Below, piece by piece: positions 47,038-59,978 of a DNA stretch of 64,000 nt; position 1 is the first letter of the stretch; every line of letters begins with the position of its first letter. The DNA is from Pseudocercospora fijiensis CIRAD86. Its lineage: Eukaryota; Ascomycota; Dothideomycetes; Mycosphaerellales; Mycosphaerellaceae. The stretch covers positions 451,874 to 515,873 of the forward strand of contig NW_006921535.1 in the NCBI RefSeq assembly GCF_000340215.1, read 5' to 3'. Position numbers and translations under genes: made by a program. Under the pieces are notes generated by a model, which did not search any database, was not told the DNA's origin, and worked only from the letters and a program-made list of their open reading frames with translations.

Positions 47038-49670
47038 GTTGCCGAAAGCTTTGTGTCGTTACTGTAGTGATGTAAACTTGGTAGTCAATGAGGAATGAGG
47101 AGATGTTTCAAGATAGTAATAATGGTCGTGACTGATGGCCGTTGCAGCAGTGAAGAACAATAAAGCAGCCGCTGACTAGAATGAAGTCTCCAGACTTCAG
47201 ATCCGTGCGCGTGAGGTCGCTTTATGCTGCGCCCTCATTCACTGTGCATAACACATGCACGCGGCCGGAGCTAACATGCGCGCATGGCATCGTCACAAGG
47301 CGTACAGCTTGATCCCTCGGTCAGCGCCAATGCTCGGAACAGGATTGTTATAGTAGGTGTACACAGAGTCGGCAGGCGTGAACATGGATGGGCCAAGAGC
47401 AAACACACTGGAGGAAGCTACGAGCCAGGCTCAGCTGCAGATCATTCACAGTTGCTGCAAAGGAGGAGTACTGCCTGTGGCTTCGGGTCTGACCGCAGAG
47501 CTCGACATTGTCCTGGTCTGCATGGACGATGCAAGTCTGACGATCTGTAGGTTCTGCCGCGTGTTGCGCAACTGCGACGCCTTCCGTCGGTGGCTGGAAA
47601 CAAAGCGGCGACAGGCTGGGTTCAGATAGGTGTCGGAGGAGCACGAACGACTGGATCTGTTTTCCCAGGCCTATGGCGAAGCAAGCTGGGGCGGTTCCGA
47701 GTCGTCCCTGTCACTTGGTCAATGGTTACATGAGAGACTTCTGCCGTCTTTGTACGCGCTTTGCCTCGGACCTAGCGGCATGGCATATGGGAGGAGTATA
47801 GCAGGAGAATAGCGGAGAGCCCGATTGCAGCAGCCGGTTGTCGACCCGCAACAGGCAGTCTGGCGGCGCACCAAGCCTTTCGGCTATTGTTTTGGTGTAT
47901 TGCAATACGTGAGCAGCTGACAGCAGAAACACGTCGGAGAAGAAGTGTAGTGGTGTTGTGGAGCCGTCTTGTGCAGGCTGAGCCGCTTCAGACCCAAGAC
48001 GCCGGAAAAGAGAAACAGCGACTCAGTCTGCCTCGGGTTGATGGGTATTGTTTTTGCTGTTGCTGTTGTGACGAAGAGTACGTCGGTCAGATCGCGTTGT
48101 CAGGCACAGGACGCCGCCGCCAGGCACCGTGAGAGACGTCTCGAAGCTTCGCAAAAGAGGGTTCTGATGTCTCGCGCCGTGCCTGATTCCTTCGGGAAGA
48201 GTGCTGAGTACTTCTCTACACTGCTGCTGCTACGTCAGCAAATGGCAGCCAGCACACCAGCTGAGCGCTGCTTCTGCCGCGAAGCGCAAGGGCTGTTGCG
48301 AAGCCTCACCGGCGTGGCAGCTTCCCTGTTTGATGTCATCGAACAGGCCCGAGTGCATGCTACCTTATGCTATGCTTAGCTGCAGATGCGATCAGCGAAC
48401 TCATGACCGGCAGTCTGCAGACGCTCCCGCCCGCTGCTATGTAAGAGGAGCACGAATGGAGAGGTCGTGAGCACTGCAGCGAAAACAAAACGCGCCTCCG
48501 GCACGACGCATGACTGTGAGGGATGAGGGCGGTTGTGCAGCGGATCTGCGAAGGAGTTGACGGAGGCATCGAGTACGCCTTCGAGATCGCGGGGAAGGTC
48601 TCGGTGACAAGCGAGGGACTGCCAAACAACACACATCGTCAGGTATCCACAAAGCCCAAGTCACCCGCGACTGTCACGAGCAAGAACAATTATCCCCGAG
48701 CGTAGAAAGTAAGCACCTTGAGCATCCCACGAGGGGGCAAATCCCGCCAAGATGCAGCACCACCACCAAGCTCAGCCGGCATAGGCCTATATTGCAAAAG
48801 CGGACTCTACGGCTTCTGATAGGATCGTTTGTGCTGCACTGCTCCATTGATGAATTGCGCTGTCAATTCTACGAAGCACACCTCAGAAGTTTGCTCCCCT
48901 TCTCCTTCTCCGCTTCGCTCCCTTACTTCCAAGTGCTACGTAATCATGCAAACATCCCAGAATTTCGCGGCTGATATTGCTCTCACTCGCAGTCGATGCT
49001 TATGAACAGCCGAAGTAGACGCCCGTATATGCACAGAAATGTTGTGAAAATGGCAGTAAAAGCAGAAATTTCCCGCACAAGTCTCCTCCCTATGCTTGGA
49101 GACGCCCGCCCGGAGGTGTTGCATCTGTTTCATCGGCAATGATCGAAGCCAGCATATCCTGTTGGCACCGAGGTAATAATATAGTGCTCCCACCGACCAG
49201 ATCTCGGTCACCGCTGTTCTGGTCTTTCATCTGAGCATGCTTGCCCTCACGCGAAGGGCGTGGCACAAAGCACCTGCCAAACACTGGTAAAGTGGAGTGG
49301 GCGGCTATATCGCAGCTGCATCTCCACTCGTACCCACCGTGCCATCGCTGCATATCACAGCAGACCGCCGCATGAATGTCCGAAGCTGTGATGCTTTGTT
49401 CTCGGTCAAAGATGGGGCCGTCTGTGTGGCTCGTCGGGCTTGGGATCTGCATCGAGCTTCTGCACCACCACGGCCTAAATTCATTGGCTCGTTGTCCCGC
49501 GAGAATTGCCTGACGATACCGTGGCGATGAGCTCAGCAAGACTGAGCATTCGACTAAACAGAGGTGGTGTACCGAGATGGCCCGAAGGTGGCGGTCACGG
49601 CTAGTGGCAGCAAGGAAGCGGCAACGAGAATCTGGGACTGGTATCACCGGTGCAAGAGTTGTGTGCGCAA
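47038..49670. other. 2.6 kb stretch without recognised gene
   Basis: Ordinary composition, not RIP-mutated. It holds the amylase promoter and the 3' flank of the MAP kinase kinase. Several short frames exist on both strands, including a 194-codon one at 49,090-49,674 that overlaps the kinase stop, but none shows a domain, splice-consistent extension or convincing coding character. No tRNA was seen. A non-coding transcript or a poorly conserved gene cannot be excluded. Confidence 0.45.
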
Positions 49671-51116
49671 TCACTGCACATAGCCTGGCGCCGGTCGCCT
49701 GTAGGAATCCCCGCGGTCGCCGCCTGCAGTCTCCGGCCTCGATCGTGATGATGCTGGAGATTGTCGAATGGGCAGATTCATTGGCTGTTGTACGTAATTG
49801 GCACTACTCGTGCGGATTGGAAAGGGACGAGCTGTACCGTTAGACGTGCTTGTCGCAGATTCGGAGGATATTGGAATGTCGCCAACAGTTGGTGTCTGCT
49901 GGCTCAAGTTGGAGGAGCTGGAAGTCTGGCTCGGTGTTTCCTCGCCGCGTAACAAGGCACGTGTCGAGGGCGAGAGTTGCGGCGCCAGGTGGCTTTTCCT
50001 GTTGTGTCTCTCCATCATGCTGACCGCCCATTGTTCAAGATCCACAGGCGTACGCTTCGCTGCCTGCAAGAACGGGTCGGTGTCGTACAGCTCCTGAGGT
50101 GTAGGTCGCTCTTCTGGATTCTTCATCAAACACTTCGCTATGACGTCTTCCAATATCGACGGGAAAGCATCGCTCTTGGGTAGTTTTGGGGCAGGCTCCA
50201 GCACAATCTGCTGTAGCAGGTCAAGAATACCCTGTGGTCCCGACGCCTCCTCTTCGCCATCTTCCGTCGAGACGCTGAAAGGGAACTTGCCAATTGCTAA
50301 CTCCATCAATGTCAAGCCGACACTCCACACATCGCTCTTGACTGAATATGGGCTACCTTGAATTCGCTCCGGGGCCATGTAAGTTCCAGTACCGACGAAG
50401 GTATCGGCAACGCTATTCTCCAATTCTGAAGAAACGCCGAAGTCGCACAGCTTGATTTGGCCTCGGCTGTTTACCAGGACGTTGGAAGGCTTGATGTCTC
50501 GATGCATAATTCTGTGGGCCAGGTAGAGGTATTTGAGGCCACCCAGGATAGCCTCGGCGATTTTGCCCAACACATCGACTCGGACGGGACCGAAGTTCTT
50601 GGATATACTGTCAAGCGAACTGACCTGATGTTAGCTTGTGTCAATACGTGGAAAGGCCAGGCGGTGTTCTTACCCAACATCCATATACTCCATGCACATA
50701 GTCACATCGTTGGACTCATTCATGAAGGCACCGTAGAAGGAGACGATATAGGGCGAGTTGCACTCGTGCATGATCTGGAGTTCCCTGACAATTCGCTTCC
50801 GAATTTCCTTCTTCGCCTCGACGTGAATGATCTTCCTTGCCATAACAATATTCCAGCCTTTGTGTCGCACCTTGCTGACAGTGCCGCCATTGCCGGAGCC
50901 CAGCTCTTTCATGATCTCTAGGTCCTCGCTCCGCCAATCTGGCCTGAACTCCACGCCAATCTCCAGGGTGTCTGGCCTCTTGCCATCGTTGCCCAGCGCT
51001 CCTGGCAATTGCGCATCTTCGTCCGAGGGCACGGCGGGCTTGGCGGGTGCACTGAGAGCAAGACCTTTGACGTTCTTCCTCTTCATCGTCCTCGCCTTGA
51101 ACTGGTCGGCACTCAT
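49671..51116 (-). CDS. MAP kinase kinase, Ste7/Mst7/Fuz7 type
   Basis: Exons 51,116-50,674 and 50,619-49,671, with a 54-nt intron; product 463 residues. The N-terminus has KRKNVKGLAL, which fits a MAP-kinase docking motif. Kinase landmarks are GSGNGG (73-78), Lys95, MHRDIKPSN with catalytic Asp189, and DFG at 207-209. The activation segment NSVADTFVGTGTYMAPERI carries Ser217 and Thr221, the expected phosphosites. The SxADT form and FVGT follow the Ste7 group rather than Mkk1/2 or Pbs2. In filamentous fungi this kinase activates the Fus3/Kss1-type MAPK that controls mating, fusion and infection structures. The tail after about 370 is Ser/Thr/Pro/Gln-rich and probably disordered. Two CAG acceptors lie 5 nt apart; only the downstream one keeps the frame. 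It is divergent from SPT6. Confidence 0.93.
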
Positions 51117-52434
51117 CGTGGACAGTATATGTCCGCCTTGGCCGGCGGATGGAGGGGGTCGTGTACAAGCGTATATTCAGATGCGTCGCAGTGGCAGAAA
51201 GGTGGGCGGGTGGACAGGTATGTAGTATTGAGGCAGCAGCTACAGCGGATGTTTTGACTCTCGAGACAGGGCGTGCGTAGAAGTAAGGTGTGTGCCGGAC
51301 AGCGACCAGTGCGCAGGCGTGGCTCAGTGCGTTGAGTCGAGAGGTGAATCAGGTGTCGGCCAATTGGATGCCAGCAGCTGACATGAGAGCAAGCGTGTCG
51401 ACGTCGTCGAATGGTGGTGGAGCTGGGCGGCTGCGGCTGCGGCGGCGGCGGCGGCGGCGGCTCTCGGGCGATTGCCTAGTTCTATAGGAGGCAGAGGGAG
51501 GCAGAGGGGGAGAGGAGCAGCGTCGCTCATAAGATATCAAGAATACTACGGCAGCGTCGAGGGGGTGCGAGTGGGAGCGGTGCGGTGCGGTGCGGTGCGG
51601 CGGTGATATGTCGGGCGCGGGAGATTATCATTGGCGAATGCGTACGCGCTAGATGCAGATGCAACAGTCGAGAATCGAGATGCAGATGCAGGTGTCGGAG
51701 ACCAGGTGGGGCATTATTTTCGATAGTCCTATTCATGGGAAGACAATACGTGCCAAGCGAGGAACGACTGGAACGACTCGACTACCAGTCCTGCAAAGTT
51801 GCATTGAGAAGTATTGCCAATTGTGTTGGAATTGCCCGTTCGCCTGCGATTGGAAGGGGCCTGGCCAAAACAGCGTGCTCGCAAATTGACTCGCAATTGA
51901 CAAAGAGTCAGGCCGACACGAGACAGGGAAACACAATCGATAGGATTTGGCTGGTGGCTTTAATGTGCTGACAGTAACGTCATCCTCTACATGCTTTGGG
52001 AAATAACAATTTGTCGTGGCCTGGGTTTATAGGGACGACGCGACCGATGCGACACCGACATCGTTGACGTGGTACACCTAGCGCCAATGCTCCGATTGTG
52101 CGAAGTGAATGTCTGAACTGTTTTAGTGAATCAAGGTGACCGTCAAATTTTGATGGAGCCTTTCCCACTATGCCGAAAGCGGAAGTGGCTTGGTCCGCGC
52201 TTTCGAGATTCCAGGGTAGGCGCGACGTTCAAACAAAAGGTCTGCACACGACATCCACCACCACGTTCTTTCACCATTGGCGCAGTCGTCGTTGTCGTTG
52301 CGCTCGAACGGCCGCCCAGAGTCACGTGATCACCCACATCCTACGTTGGCGACAGCATATATCAACCAGCGATCCGCGACTTCTCGTCCATCTCCTTCAC
52401 AATCCAATTTGAGAACAGCTAGACGTACCTCAAC
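51117..52434. promoter_or_regulatory. Divergent promoter region with simple repeats
   Basis: This 1.3 kb gap separates the start codons of the MAP kinase kinase (minus) and SPT6 (plus). It contains a GGC-type run near 51,430-51,462, a GTGCG repeat near 51,576-51,601 and a GCAGAT-rich stretch at 51,653-51,695. The frames here follow these simple repeats. No specific regulatory site was identified. Confidence 0.5.
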
Positions 52435-55400
52435 ATGGCCGATTTTTTTGACGACGCCGCCGATGTGGCATCTGGAGAGGAGGAGGAAGAAGAAGAGGAG
52501 TTCGACGAGGAGACTGGCGAGCCGATATCTAAAAGCCGCAAATCGAATGGTGCCAATATGGACGACTCGAGTGAGGAAGAAGACGACGATGACGACGAGG
52601 AAGCTGCGGCTGCTGTTCGAGAAGGCTTCATTGTAGACGAGGATGACGATGAAGATGTCGATGCCAAGGCGACGCGAAAGCGCGAGAGAAAAAAGCGACG
52701 GCGTCAAGAGCGAGAGCAGGAAGAAGAGCTCGATGAGGAAGATTTGGATCTCATCGGCTTGGGCGCTCCAGGCGAGCGGCGCGAGCCTGAGAACAAATTC
52801 AAGCGGCTCAAGCGTGGTCACAGGGACAATCGATCTGCCAGCGAGACCAGAGGAGTTGAGGACATCTTTTCTGACGAGGAAGATGGCGATGCAGATGTTG
52901 GCGTTGGTCGCCGAGCAGGTTTCGGCCTCAACGACGAGATGGATGACTTCATCGAGCAAGATGAGTTCCCGGACGAAGAAGGAGGCCAACTGGATGAGGA
53001 CCTGGGTGTCCGAGCGCCGCGCCGAGGTGGTATGCCTGATATGAATAACCTGAAAGATTCTGGTCTGGGCGAGATTGAACTCGAAGACATGATGGGTGCG
53101 TTCGGAGATGGCGCAGAGTACTCTTGGGCGCTGGCGGCGGAAGCTCAGATGAACGAAGATGGGCTGGATCCCGACAAGCCTATTGAGTTGCACGACGTTT
53201 TTGAGCCTTCTCAACTTGAGGAGCGAATGCTCACAGATCGCGACAACGAGATTCGCGCGACTGATGTTCCTGAGCGGTTTCAGCTCGCCCGAGCTCCCTA
53301 CAAGGACACCTCTAATCTTCCAGAGGACCAGGCCATGGCACGAAACGCCGAAGAAGCTAAGTGGATCGCGAGTATTCTCTTCCCTCGAAAGCGCCTTGAC
53401 CCGAGTCTGAGAGAGCCATTCGAGCTGGCTCTCAGACAAGTGCTCCAATTTATGAATGTGGATGACTTTGAGCCGGCATTCATTTTCCAGAATCGAAAGG
53501 ACTATCTGATTCATTCAGAACAGATCCCGACCAACGGTGGCGGCTACACAGTCAAGGCAGAGAAGCTTTTTACTCAAACAGACCTGTGGGATGTGTTCGA
53601 GCAGGATCTCAAATATCGCGCATTTGCTGAGCGACGAGACGCAATTCAGCGCAACGTTGAGCTACTGAAAGAGCTCGAGACCGGCTTTGACGACAAAGTC
53701 TTCGACGAGTTGATTCCGGATGCCGCTCAGTTGGATGACTTGCAAGATCTTCAAGATTACCTCAACTTCCAATACTCCATACAGCTCAAGGATCTCAGCA
53801 TTTCTGAAGCACAGGAGAACGGCGGCCAGAAGCGGTCAAGTGGCAACCGCGGCTTCTGGGACAAGGTTCGATCAGGACCTGCGTATCATTTGGTCCGCGC
53901 GATTGGCCTCACTGCAGATCAAATTGCGAAGAACGCTGAGGGTCTTGGACACACCGCTCCGGATGATCAGGGTGAAACGCCAGAGAAAATCGCGGATTCA
54001 CTCATACGCGCGCCAGATTACATGACTTCAACGTCGATCATTGACGGAGCAAAACTTATGATGGTTGAAGAGATTGTGACAAGCCCACGCATGCGGAAGT
54101 ACATGAGACAGATCTACTACAAGAACTTGATCTTCGACTGCCACCGGACCGAGAAGGGTCTCAAACAGATCAGTGAAGATCACCCATACTATGAGTTCAA
54201 GTACCTCCGCAACCAAGAAGTGCGCAACTTTCTGGTTGAGAGGCCGGAATTGTATCTTCGCATGCTGAAAGCTGAAGCCGACGGTCTCGTAGAAGTCCGT
54301 GTCAACCTGAAGCAAGAAAAAGACATCAGGGCCAATCTTGAGGCTGCTATCCAATCCGACAACTTCTCGCAAGTAGCAGACGCCTGGAATGAGCTCCGAA
54401 GAGAAATCATCCAGTTGGCGATGAAGAAAATGCACAAGCTCATTTCCAAGGGCGTCAAAGACAACCTCAAAAATGAGTGCGAAAATAAGATTGCGGGCTA
54501 CTGTCGAGATGCTTTCACGACCAAACTGGATCAAGCGCCGTACAAGCCGAAGGGCATGGAGCTTGGCACTTGCGCCCGTGTGCTTGCATTGTCGAACGGA
54601 GCTGGCAATCGCTCAGATGCCATTTGCTGGGCGTATGTCAACGAATCTGGAAACGTCTTGGAGAATGGCAAATTCACAGACCTGCGGCCCGGCAAAGAGG
54701 ATAAGTACATTCCTGAGGGCAAAGACATCCAAGCCTTTGTCGAAGTCGTGGAGCGAAGAAAGCCTGACGTCATCGCTGTGTCCGGCTGGTCTACAGAGAC
54801 ATATCGCCTCTACCAGGATCTAAAGGAGATCGTCAAGAAGTATGAGCTGCGTGGCGCACCTTATGAAGATCCAGACGAGGATAGGGAGGTGTCTGACCCT
54901 CTGGAAGTCGTCATCCCTCAAGATGAAGTCGCTCGACTTTACTGGTCTACGCCTCGAGCAGAGACAGACCACCCAAGCCTTCCGCCGCTCGCTCGATACT
55001 GCGTCGCGCTTGCACACTACATGCAAAATCCATTAAAGGAGTATGCAGCGCTCAAAAGAGACATCGTGTCTGTCACATTCGATCCGAATCAGAACCTTCT
55101 GCCGGAAGACAAACTACGGCGCTACCTGGAGACGGCCATGGTTGATATTGTCAACCTCGTTGGTGTCGACCTCAATGAAGCTCTCAACGACCCTGGCACG
55201 CAGAACCTGCTACCTTTCGTTTGTGGCCTTGGACCTCGCAAAGCGGACAATTTGATCAAAGCCGTGGCTGCAAATGGAGGCGAGGTGACGAACCGCAATG
55301 ATCTGCTCGGGATTGGCGAAGTCAGCAAACGTCCAGCTGTTTCTCCCAAAGTGTTCCATAACTGTGCTAGCTTCCTTTATATCACATGGGAGGATGATCA

Positions 55401-56764
55401 AGAAGCCGACTATCTCGACAACACCAGAATCCACCCTGAAGACTACGAGATCGCTCGCAAAATGGCCGCTGATGCCCTCGAACTTGACGAGGAAGACATC
55501 AAAGCGGAGCAAGAGGAGAATGGCGTTAGCGGCGTTGTCCGGAAACTGGTGAAGGATGAGCACACAGACAGGGTCAATGATCTTGTGCTCGAGCAATACG
55601 CTGAGCAGCTCGAAACGCAGTTCGGTCAGAGAAAGCGTGCCACCTTGGAAACCATTCGAGCTGAACTCCAGAATCCTTACGAAGAGCTGCGACGAAACTT
55701 CAACTGGTTGACGACAGATGAGCTCTTCACACAGCTGACAGGAGAAACCCGAGACTCTCTACAAGAAGGCATGATTGTGCCGGTGTCTGTCAAGCGCACG
55801 TTCCCCGACCATATTGAGGTGAAGCTTGACTGTGGTATTGATGGTGGCATCTCAGAGACCGAATATCCCGAGGAAATGGCTGCGAAGCGCATCGAGCCAC
55901 GCCAAATGTGGACTCAGCACCAGGTCATTCAGGCCAAATTGACGTTCATCGAGCGGAAGAAGTTCACGGCACAATTGACATTGCGAGAACAGGAGATGAA
56001 GACGCCATTCAAGCGGGTATTCGATCATGGTATGGAGGAGTGGGACGAGCAGCAAGAAGAGCTGGACAAGAAGGAAGCCAAGAAGGCTGCCGAGAAGGGA
56101 CAAGCTCGACACCAGCGTGTCATCAAGCATCGTCTATTCAAGCCGTTCAACTCCATACAAGCCATTGAAGCGCTCAAGACACAAGGACGCGGCGACTGCA
56201 TCATTCGACCATCATCGAAGGGATCAGATCATCTTGCTGTGACCTGGAAGATTGCCGAGGATGTGTACCAGCACATCGACGTTTTGGAGCTCAACAAGGA
56301 AAACGAGTTCAGTGTAGGGAAGGTACTCAAAATCGGCAAGTACACATACTCTGATCTCGACGAACTCATCGTCTTTCATGTCCAAGCCATGGCCAAGAAG
56401 GTCGACGAGATGACCAACGACGAGCGCTACCAGTCCGGCACGAAGGAAGCAACAGGTAAGCGCCCTCGACAATCCAACACCGGAAAATACGTTACTGACA
56501 ATATCATTCACAGATCAATGGTTGACCACCTACACCGAAGCCAACCCAAAACGCTCGATGTACTCCTTCTGCATGTGGCCAAATTATCCGGGCCACTTCT
56601 ACCTCTGCTTCAAAGCTGGACAGGAAGCTCGGCTGTCGCACTGGCCTGTCAAGGTCATTCCACAAGGTTTCGAACTCAAGGGTAATCGGTATCCTGATAT
56701 GCGAGCTTTGAAGAATGGCTTTAAGCTTCTGATGCAGAATGCGACGAATGGTGCTCGTCGCTAA
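52435..56764 (+). CDS. SPT6: Transcription elongation factor Spt6
   Basis: Exons 52,435-56,455 and 56,514-56,764, with a 58-nt intron (GTAAGC..CAG); product 1,423 residues, normal for fungal Spt6. Order of parts: a very acidic N-terminus (Glu/Asp runs in the first ~130 residues and again to ~230), a helical Tex-like core, a YqgF-like fold near 710-790 ([10 protein letters not shown]), helix-hairpin-helix near 920-960 ([16 protein letters not shown]), an S1 RNA-binding domain near 1,110-1,170, and tandem SH2 domains from about 1,225, with [12 protein letters not shown]. The intron lies between the two SH2 parts, and without splicing the second SH2 ([15 protein letters not shown]) is lost. Spt6 is a nuclear histone chaperone that travels with RNA polymerase II and binds its phosphorylated linker through the SH2 pair. 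Confidence 0.96.
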
Positions 56765-57508
56765 ATAAGGCAGCCAGAGATTTCGCATTCATTTTGGCGT
56801 CAAGCAACGTTGGGGTTGGCATGGGCGAAACAGATTGTCCCCACGCCACGGACAGCATAGCGTTGTACTACTGTACCATTATTCATCGGCAGATTGCAAT
56901 TGCATAGGAAAGAAAGGAAGAAAAGCTCTCTCTCGCGCACGCGCGATATTCTTGGGTTTATAGAACGTTGAATGTAAGGCATGACATCCTTTCATGAGCA
57001 TTCAAGGACTTCATTTGAATCGATGCAAGTGGCTGCTCAGCTTTGCAAAGTTGCACAGCACGAGCTGAGGTTGATCACACAAGCGCCTTATCACAGTGCA
57101 GGAGCAACCCGCACTTTTCAACAACGAATCTCGATCCGCGCAAACGGTGCCTCTCGTCTTCCACATGAGAGCTTTCCAGAACAGGATCACTGAATGTGCA
57201 TCGAATCGCGGTTACAGCTGACGATGTTCCTGTTTGTTGTAGTGTAGTGCATTAATCCTGATTTTTGAACTTGACTTCGTTCTCAAGAAATGGGTTTGTA
57301 ATAACTGAGTAAAGGTTGCTCTTCTGATGCATACGTCTGATGCCGCAAAGTGGTATCGTAAAAGTCAAAATGCATATGCCCGCTGATACGCTTCAATGTC
57401 TCGCCGAAGTGGAGACCCAGGTTCGCCGTGTACGCCGTCTATACATCTGCGAGTGAAGTGCGAAGATTACCGCCGTAAATTATGTTGCTGCGAGGAGCTC
57501 CCAATTCA
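56765..57508. other. Convergent intergenic region
   Basis: Lies between the 3' ends of SPT6 (plus) and the conserved hypothetical gene (minus). No gene seen; short frames appear to be chance. Confidence 0.5.
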
Positions 57509-58219
57509 TCACCGCCTGAAATTTCCAGGCATTGGGGCTGGTGGAGGAGTTCCACCACCGCCTCTGCTCCTCCGGCGTTCTCTTCTTCGTTCTCGTGGTG
57601 GGTCTCGGAATTCTACGCTGTCTCTTCGCTCTCTGATCTTCCTTGTCCCGGGCTCTTTGGGAGGTCCAAACCTTGGGTCTATTATGCGTGAATCTCTTTC
57701 GCTGGGAAGCTGGAAAACGATGAGACCGAAGTAGTAGTCCAGGACCTCAGGGTACCGCATGCAAGATGTCCGCCAGTCTTGATCCACGCCTTGCTGCAAT
57801 GCCGTATTGGCTTGGTGTATTTGCGAATGTATGAGCTGGACTTGTGCAGGCTGTAGAGGCGGCTGGCCATTGAATCGGCGATAAAGTGTGTAGTATGGGA
57901 GAGATTCGAGGTAGTTGCGATGCGTCTCCATACGCATTGCGCGTAGCTGGTTGAATGTGGAGATGATCTGGTTCCGAGCATGGTTCAACACCCATTCGCT
58001 ACAATTGTGTCAGCCACCAAAGGTCTTTATTGACCGCTCCCAATGTTTCTCGGCTATGATCTACCGTATTGCGTTCAGTCCCGCCCATCTTTGCATGGCT
58101 TGCGAGAGTGCCAGCTCTAGTCTTTCGCCCTCATGAGGACACTCCGGGAATGGCGGCGCACCGCATATCGCGCAGTTGGCCTCCACCGGCGGCGTCATAT
58201 CTGCGAGAAGCCCAACCAT
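57509..58219 (-). CDS. Conserved fungal hypothetical protein with Cys-rich N-terminus
   Basis: Exons 58,219-58,065 and 57,998-57,509, with a 66-nt intron (GTAGAT..TAG); product 214 residues. A second in-frame ATG at 58,198 would give 207 and is equally plausible. The N-terminus CAICGAPPFPEC then PHEGERL has a CxxC..C..H arrangement that could bind a metal. It is followed by a helical region with EWVLNHARNQII across the splice site, and YYTLYRRFNGQPPL. The C-terminus is rich in Arg, Gly and Pro (RRRERRRSRGGGG). The pattern matches a conserved, uncharacterised protein I recall from Dothideomycetes and Eurotiomycetes. Function unknown; the Arg-rich tail could contact nucleic acid, which is speculation. 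Confidence 0.75.
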
Positions 58220-59365
58220 CTATAGTCTTCTTGTCACGGTCGAATGGGAGAGTTTTTGAGGTCGGTGATCTGCTACCGGCAGGGTCGAAGCATAGTGGGA
58301 GGATGAGTGAGATTGAGGCCAAGCCAGGAATGGAGTATGAATACTCGGTCTTTCAGGAACAGGACTCGAGAAGTGATGGACAGGAAGGAACATGATGTTA
58401 GAGGCCGTGACAGCATCGTGGCATGGCGGTCCAGTCCGCTAGGGAACTAGCAAATGCTAGGACCTGCACAGCTTGTTCGCGTGTCTCCATATAGGCTCGT
58501 CTTCACGCTGCTCCGCTGGCCGTCACCGGACGCTCGTCGCTCTGCGGGCTTACTTTCGGGCGGTGTATAGCTTGCATGAAGAGCGTTTCTTGATTGGGCG
58601 CGGCATGCAGTATGCGCTGTCAGTGGAAAGGAAGCCCTGCTGACATGCCGTTATCAAGCACGAATATGGCTGTGAGATGCCAGTAGATGAGTCCTGACAC
58701 TCGATACAGTGCCAGTCGGCAGGTAGAATATGCTGGTTGGCGAGGTGTATAGGTGTGTCGTGCAGATGGATGCCCTGTGGACAGGGTCATTGCTTGCCAG
58801 CCACGAGCGAGGATGAACGAACGACACCTAGGAGGTCTATCGTCGCTTGTTCTGTACGTGGTCGAGCTCTTACATTGACAAGCCTGACATAACGTATGCA
58901 AGGAGGCTTTCGTGATGCCACCCACCTCGTTAGCGCGGTGGGAAGGGCCGCCGCTAGCTGTTTCCAGTAGATACCAATCGATTAGTAGTTAGTTTAGCAT
59001 TGATTAGAAAGCGGCAACTTCCGCGAATCTCGACAGCCAACATTCCCTCAGGCCGACCCTCGCTAGACCCTGACTTGGCGGCACTCAGCTATTCGACTAG
59101 GCTTCAAACCACATACTTCTACATCAGTATATTCTGCTACAATACATTGCCTACAAATTTGGAATTATAGAACTCGACGCTGCGATTATTTTAGTGCAAA
59201 AATCAGTACAATTGCATCGCTATAGAGCGTACAGTAATTCGTAGAAGTATCGATGTAGAACGCTGAGATGCTTACAAATCCACGCTAACGAACGGCCGGA
59301 ATCACGAAAGCCTCCTTGCATACGTTACATGATAGTCTATTGAGATATCCGCTGGCATAGAATAT

Positions 59366-59400
<35 letters not shown>

Positions 59401-59978
59401 GTGGGCATTGCTTGGCCGCTCGATGCATGCATTGTTTACATCAAGGAACAATCAGAGAAAGGCCTGGCTATGGCACGGCTACGGTCTTTGTCTCTATGGA
59501 GAAGTTGTTCCACCTCCGCAAACGTCGACGTGGCCGGCCTTGGTACAGTAGAGATGCCCTGGCCACTTCACTCGCTCGAGCGGTCGTTCGGGTGGAGTAG
59601 GAAACTTCGTCACATGCAGCAAGGTGCCATGCATCCCCTCATCCTGGCCTCGGCGCACTTTGCAGGCGCGGTATTTCGAAGACGTCTTCGGCCTCTTCAC
59701 CGCTCCAGCTGCTTTCACTCAACAACAACTCACATCAAATCGCTTACCTGCGACTCTGCCGTATCCACTGACCTCCTGCTGCCTTCCACATGGAATCAGT
59801 ATTTATACTCAGCATTTTCTCGCTATTCGACGATCAGTCGCACCCACCCATACAGTGAACTACCATCGCCGTCGCCACTGCCCGTCTTGCCACGTTGAGA
59901 GGCATAGCGCCGGAAATCTCTTAGCTCCATCGTATTCTGCGAACCTACTGCAACCAACGCCTAAGATCGATCGCCGCC
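58220..59978. other. Intergenic with hexanucleotide repeat
   Basis: Divergent region between the hypothetical gene and the IFRD gene. A/T-rich around 59,100-59,260. A TGGGCA hexanucleotide run lies near 59,368-59,407. Frames reading through it start in the repeat (Met-Gly runs) and look spurious. No RNA gene recognised. Confidence 0.5.
59368..59407 (+). repeat. GGGCAT hexanucleotide microsatellite
   Basis: About six units of GGGCAT, the last ones with GGGCGT, about 570 bp upstream of the IFRD start codon. Confidence 0.9.

Noticed and set aside
47038..49670. tRNA or other structured RNA gene
   Set aside because: No TPsiC-arm consensus or cloverleaf pairing was seen on either strand.
49090..49674. 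194-codon minus-strand frame downstream of the MAPKK
   Set aside because: Overlaps the kinase stop, shows no domain and no coding bias I can see.
51324..51540. Ala- or Arg-rich frames in the MAPKK/SPT6 promoter
   Set aside because: Translations of a GGC-type simple repeat.
52330..53514. 394-codon minus-strand frame opposite SPT6
   Set aside because: It is the antisense shadow of the acidic Spt6 N-terminus; its Leu/Ile/Val-rich composition mirrors Glu/Asp codons.
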